In this document: positions 61,997-64,000 of the stretch, piece after piece
Layout of the letters: the number at the start of each line of letters is the position of its first letter
How positions within the stretch are numbered: position 1 is the first letter of the stretch
Assembly (NCBI GenBank): GCA_900108205.1
Contig: FNUU01000002.1
Coordinates: 62,001 to 126,000 of the forward strand
Length of the DNA stretch: 64,000 nt
Reading direction: 5' to 3'
Origin: Eubacterium ruminantium
GTDB lineage: Bacteria; Bacillota; Clostridia; Lachnospirales; Lachnospiraceae
Notes under the pieces: model-generated
Told to the model about the DNA's origin: nothing
The model's database searches: none
What the model saw: only the letters and a program-made list of their open reading frames with translations
Made by a program: the position numbers and the translations under genes

Positions 61997-62629
61997 TTAA
62001 TCATTGATTATAAGTCCGTCGGCCCGGACATTTACGGCAAGCTCCAGACGATTTCTGAAACCGGTTCTGTGAAGCATATTCTCTATATGCATCTTCACTG
62101 TCCTCGGACTTATATTCAGCTTTTCGGCAATCTCCGTATTCTCATATCCATCCACAAGATATCTCAGCACCTCAAGCTCTCTCGGGGTAAAGCCCTTGCT
62201 GCTCATTTCCCCCACCTCCAGTTCAGGAGTAGTATCCGGATACACACTTTCTCCTGCGGCCGTTCTGTCCAGGAGAAGCATTAACGGTATCTCCTCCACC
62301 TCTTTGTACCAGAAGCTGTCTACCTGATTTGCCCTTGCCTTTTCGATAAATGTATGCTCCGGCATCGAAGTCATAAGGATCACCTTTGTGGACGGTTTCA
62401 TCTTCTTAATGAGTCCGGCCGCCTCGATTCCATTGCAGCCGCCCTTAACCATAACGATGTCGAGTATCACAATATCTGCATCCTCTGTCTCACAGAATCT
62501 TACAGCCTCTTCCGCTGTAGCAAAGGAACCTGCCAGACTATATCGTCCACTCTCTTTTATAACATTTTCACATAACAATCTGGACATTCTTGAATCATCC
62601 GCTATAACAACCTTCGCCAGCTGCTCCAT
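61997..62629 (-). CDS. NarL/LuxR-type response regulator
   Basis: 210 residues: a receiver domain with the phosphoacceptor D57 (VILDIVM) and T/K positions, and a C-terminal LuxR helix-turn-helix (FTPRELEVLRYLVDGYENTEIA...SPRTVKMHIENML). AGGAGG precedes the ATG. The sensor kinase gene upstream on the same strand is its likely partner, although two palindromic repeats separate them. Confidence 0.9.
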   Translation of the reverse strand: MEQLAKVVIADDSRMSRLLCENVIKESGRYSLAGSFATAEEAVRFCETEDADIVILDIVMVKGGCNGIEAAGLIKKMKPSTKVILMTSMPEHTFIEKARANQVDSFWYKEVEEIPLMLLLDRTAAGESVYPDTTPELEVGEMSSKGFTPRELEVLRYLVDGYENTEIAEKLNISPRTVKMHIENMLHRTGFRNRLELAVNVRADGLIIND

Positions 62630-62698
62630 ACGCTAAACCTCCTGAGATAATACTCATACATATATACTTATATGCATATATCGATTTTATAAATATAG

Positions 62699-62910
62699 TA
62701 TGAGAAGCAAAAACCGCTCCTCATAATCCTGCGGAACTAAAGTTCCTCCGGTAACTTATCAAGAAAAACAAATACTCGTTTCACTCGTGCTTGTTTTTCT
62801 TCTGATAAGTATATTATGAGAAGCAAAAACCGCATCTCATAATCCTGCGGAACTAAAGTTCCTCCGGTAACTTATCAAGAAAAACAAATACTCACTTCAT
62901 TCGTGCTTTT
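62699..62910. repeat. Two tandem copies of the A-B-C palindromic repeat
   Basis: Copy one: A 62699-62726, B 62727-62754, C 62755-62809. Copy two: A 62815-62843, B 62844-62870, C 62871-62910 (cut at its right arm). The two A-B parts are nearly identical; the C tips differ (GTTTCAC versus ACTTCAT). These are the best examples of the full element. Together with short flanks they fill the spacer between the regulator and kinase genes. Confidence 0.9.
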
Positions 62911-62954
62911 ACAGTATAACATCCTTCAGATATTTTTCACCAATATCACGATCG

Positions 62955-64000
62955 TCAGATGTTTTCCACCGGCATCATGATCGTCATACAGAACTCCGGC
63001 TCATGTGTGACCGTAAGACTGCCTCCGCTCTGTTCAACCATTTTCCTTAAATTTCCGATTCCTCCGCCCTCTCTTATTGCTTCTGCCGGAGGTTTGCCAT
63101 CATTTCTGAAAATGATCCGCCTATACTCTTCACCCTCAGAATAATCAACAAATACATTCCTGCCATGAGCATGCCGGAGAGTATTGTTTACCTCAACTCT
63201 CATAGCCGTTTCCACTATCTCTTTTAAAGGCGCGGTCTCAGAAATATCGCCGGAAACCCTCACGTTTACTCCCAGCTTTTCCGCTTCCTCCAAAGCATTC
63301 ACATAAGTGCTCTGCCATACCTCCGGACCAAACTGCTCAAACAGACTGTTATTTAAACGCCACATTGAAATGAGTTTATCCTTCTTGATATCGCTCTCCT
63401 TATCGGTCAGATAGCTTTTGCTGTATAAAAGCAGATTTCCGATGTCATTATGGATACGTATCTTGGCGTTAAGCACCTCCTTCTCGGCAGTTATCCTTGT
63501 TATACTCCGATTCAGTATACGAAGTCGTTCATTTATATCTCGTGCCTTCGCCTTCTCATTCTCCAGCCTGGTCTTCACGCTGTATTCCTCGGTAATATCA
63601 TTTCCGATAAGTTCATATACATGGTTCTTCTCCACCGTCATCTCATACAGGATGAAACTGAATACCCTTCCATCGGGAAGAAGATATACCGGAGTATCTC
63701 CTGCGATCAGACAGCCCGGATATTCGCCATATTTTAGTCTCAGCCAGAATCTTCCCGCATCTGTAAGCACCTTTCCGGAAATGATCATGGAAAGACTCTC
63801 CATCGCCTTGTTGGTCATTCTCGGAAGCCCCGATTCCAGGAAAAAGCAAAGTCCTGTCGGAAGACTGTCGAAGCTCTCTTTTACTGACAGTCCGGAAATG
63901 TTATTCTTCATCCATCTGAAGATCCTCACCATACGTATCGCAAAAAGGACTGTTGCCAAAGCAAATCCGGGTATAAGCACATACACATTAGGATCCACGT
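62955..64000 (-). CDS. Sensor histidine kinase, N-terminus cut by window edge
   Basis: About 347 residues are visible. A hydrophobic segment (about 5-22) is followed by a PAS-like domain, a coiled coil with the phosphohistidine region RIHNDIGNLLLYSK and an HATPase domain (NTLRHAHGRNVFV, GGGIGNLRKMVEQSGG). The H-box type and the partner regulator place it with NarX/DesK-like kinases. A GTG at 63998 could be the start, but the frame stays open to the window edge, so the real protein probably has more N-terminal helices. Confidence 0.8.
   Translation of the reverse strand, partial: VDPNVYVLIPGFALATVLFAIRMVRIFRWMKNNISGLSVKESFDSLPTGLCFFLESGLPRMTNKAMESLSMIISGKVLTDAGRFWLRLKYGEYPGCLIAGDTPVYLLPDGRVFSFILYEMTVEKNHVYELIGNDITEEYSVKTRLENEKAKARDINERLRILNRSITRITAEKEVLNAKIRIHNDIGNLLLYSKSYLTDKESDIKKDKLISMWRLNNSLFEQFGPEVWQSTYVNALEEAEKLGVNVRVSGDISETAPLKEIVETAMRVEVNNTLRHAHGRNVFVDYSEGEEYRRIIFRNDGKPPAEAIREGGGIGNLRKMVEQSGGSLTVTHEPEFCMTIMMPVENI

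Overview
The window looks like chromosomal DNA of a Gram-positive, anaerobic gut or rumen Firmicute, most likely a member of the Lachnospiraceae. The reasons are moderate-to-low GC, strong AAGGAGG-type ribosome binding sites, consensus sigma-A promoters, a Lachnospiraceae-style Tad pilus locus with DUF5702 and DUF6382-FHA proteins, GH32 and GH28 enzymes for fructans and pectin, and anaerobic ferrous-iron (Feo) uptake. Genus assignment is inference. No rRNA, tRNA, prophage, insertion sequence or CRISPR array was recognised. Most genes lie on the minus strand.

Layout. 1-707: the front end of an F-type ATP synthase operon, which runs off the left edge. 810-5610: a Cof-type HAD phosphatase, AlaA aminotransferase, a MATE exporter and adenosine deaminase. 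5800-12308: a zinc-ribbon membrane protein, HflX, a GH32 fructosidase, a beta-helix-like lipoprotein and a cytidine deaminase. 12354-13048: a VapC/Phd-type toxin-antitoxin pair with a visible promoter and operator. 13164-22312: a nine-gene Tad pilus operon (TadZ, TadA, TadB, TadC, Flp pilin, DUF5702, two TadE-like pseudopilins, FHA protein). 22636-31367: a hybrid histidine kinase, a GtrA-YfhO fusion, a eukaryote-type HisA, a SpoVK/CbbX-like AAA protein and an aquaporin. 31706-33311: a small lipoprotein and a Kef-type antiporter. 33606-37453: a two-gene cassette (hybrid kinase plus solute-binding lipoprotein) of different base composition, bounded by terminators. 37633-39676: a DUF4956/VTC-domain pair and a Dabb protein. 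39778-41811: an ohrR-trxA-trxB redox operon with an OhrR-like operator. 42038-47152: an omega-amidase-like hydrolase, a YczE-family protein and an ABC exporter pair. 48120-51570: an HD-GYP protein and an IMP dehydrogenase of the Tritrichomonas type. 51831-56710: a membrane methyltransferase, GH28 polygalacturonase, tandem-Nudix protein and PepC. 56986-61072: a feoA-feoA-feoB-Cys-rich-fur-like iron locus with paired GTTAG-N6-CTAAC boxes. 61125-64000: a Gph-like HAD phosphatase and a NarL-type two-component pair that runs off the right edge.

The most unusual signal is not a gene. A dispersed family of palindromic repeats is built from three separable hairpin modules, called A, B and C here. They are scattered through the window in both orientations, often directly after stop codons, and twice in tandem at 62699-62910. 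Copies differ by compensating base changes in all three stems, which implies that the folded structure is under selection. A second structured repeat (element II) also sits at gene 3' ends and even supplies the last codons of one protein.

How the genes work together: the Tad operon makes an adhesive pilus; the Feo operon imports Fe(II); ohrR-trxAB couples peroxide sensing to thiol reduction; the GH28 and GH32 enzymes fit a plant-polysaccharide diet. The kinases, HD-GYP protein and NarL pair give a high density of signalling genes.
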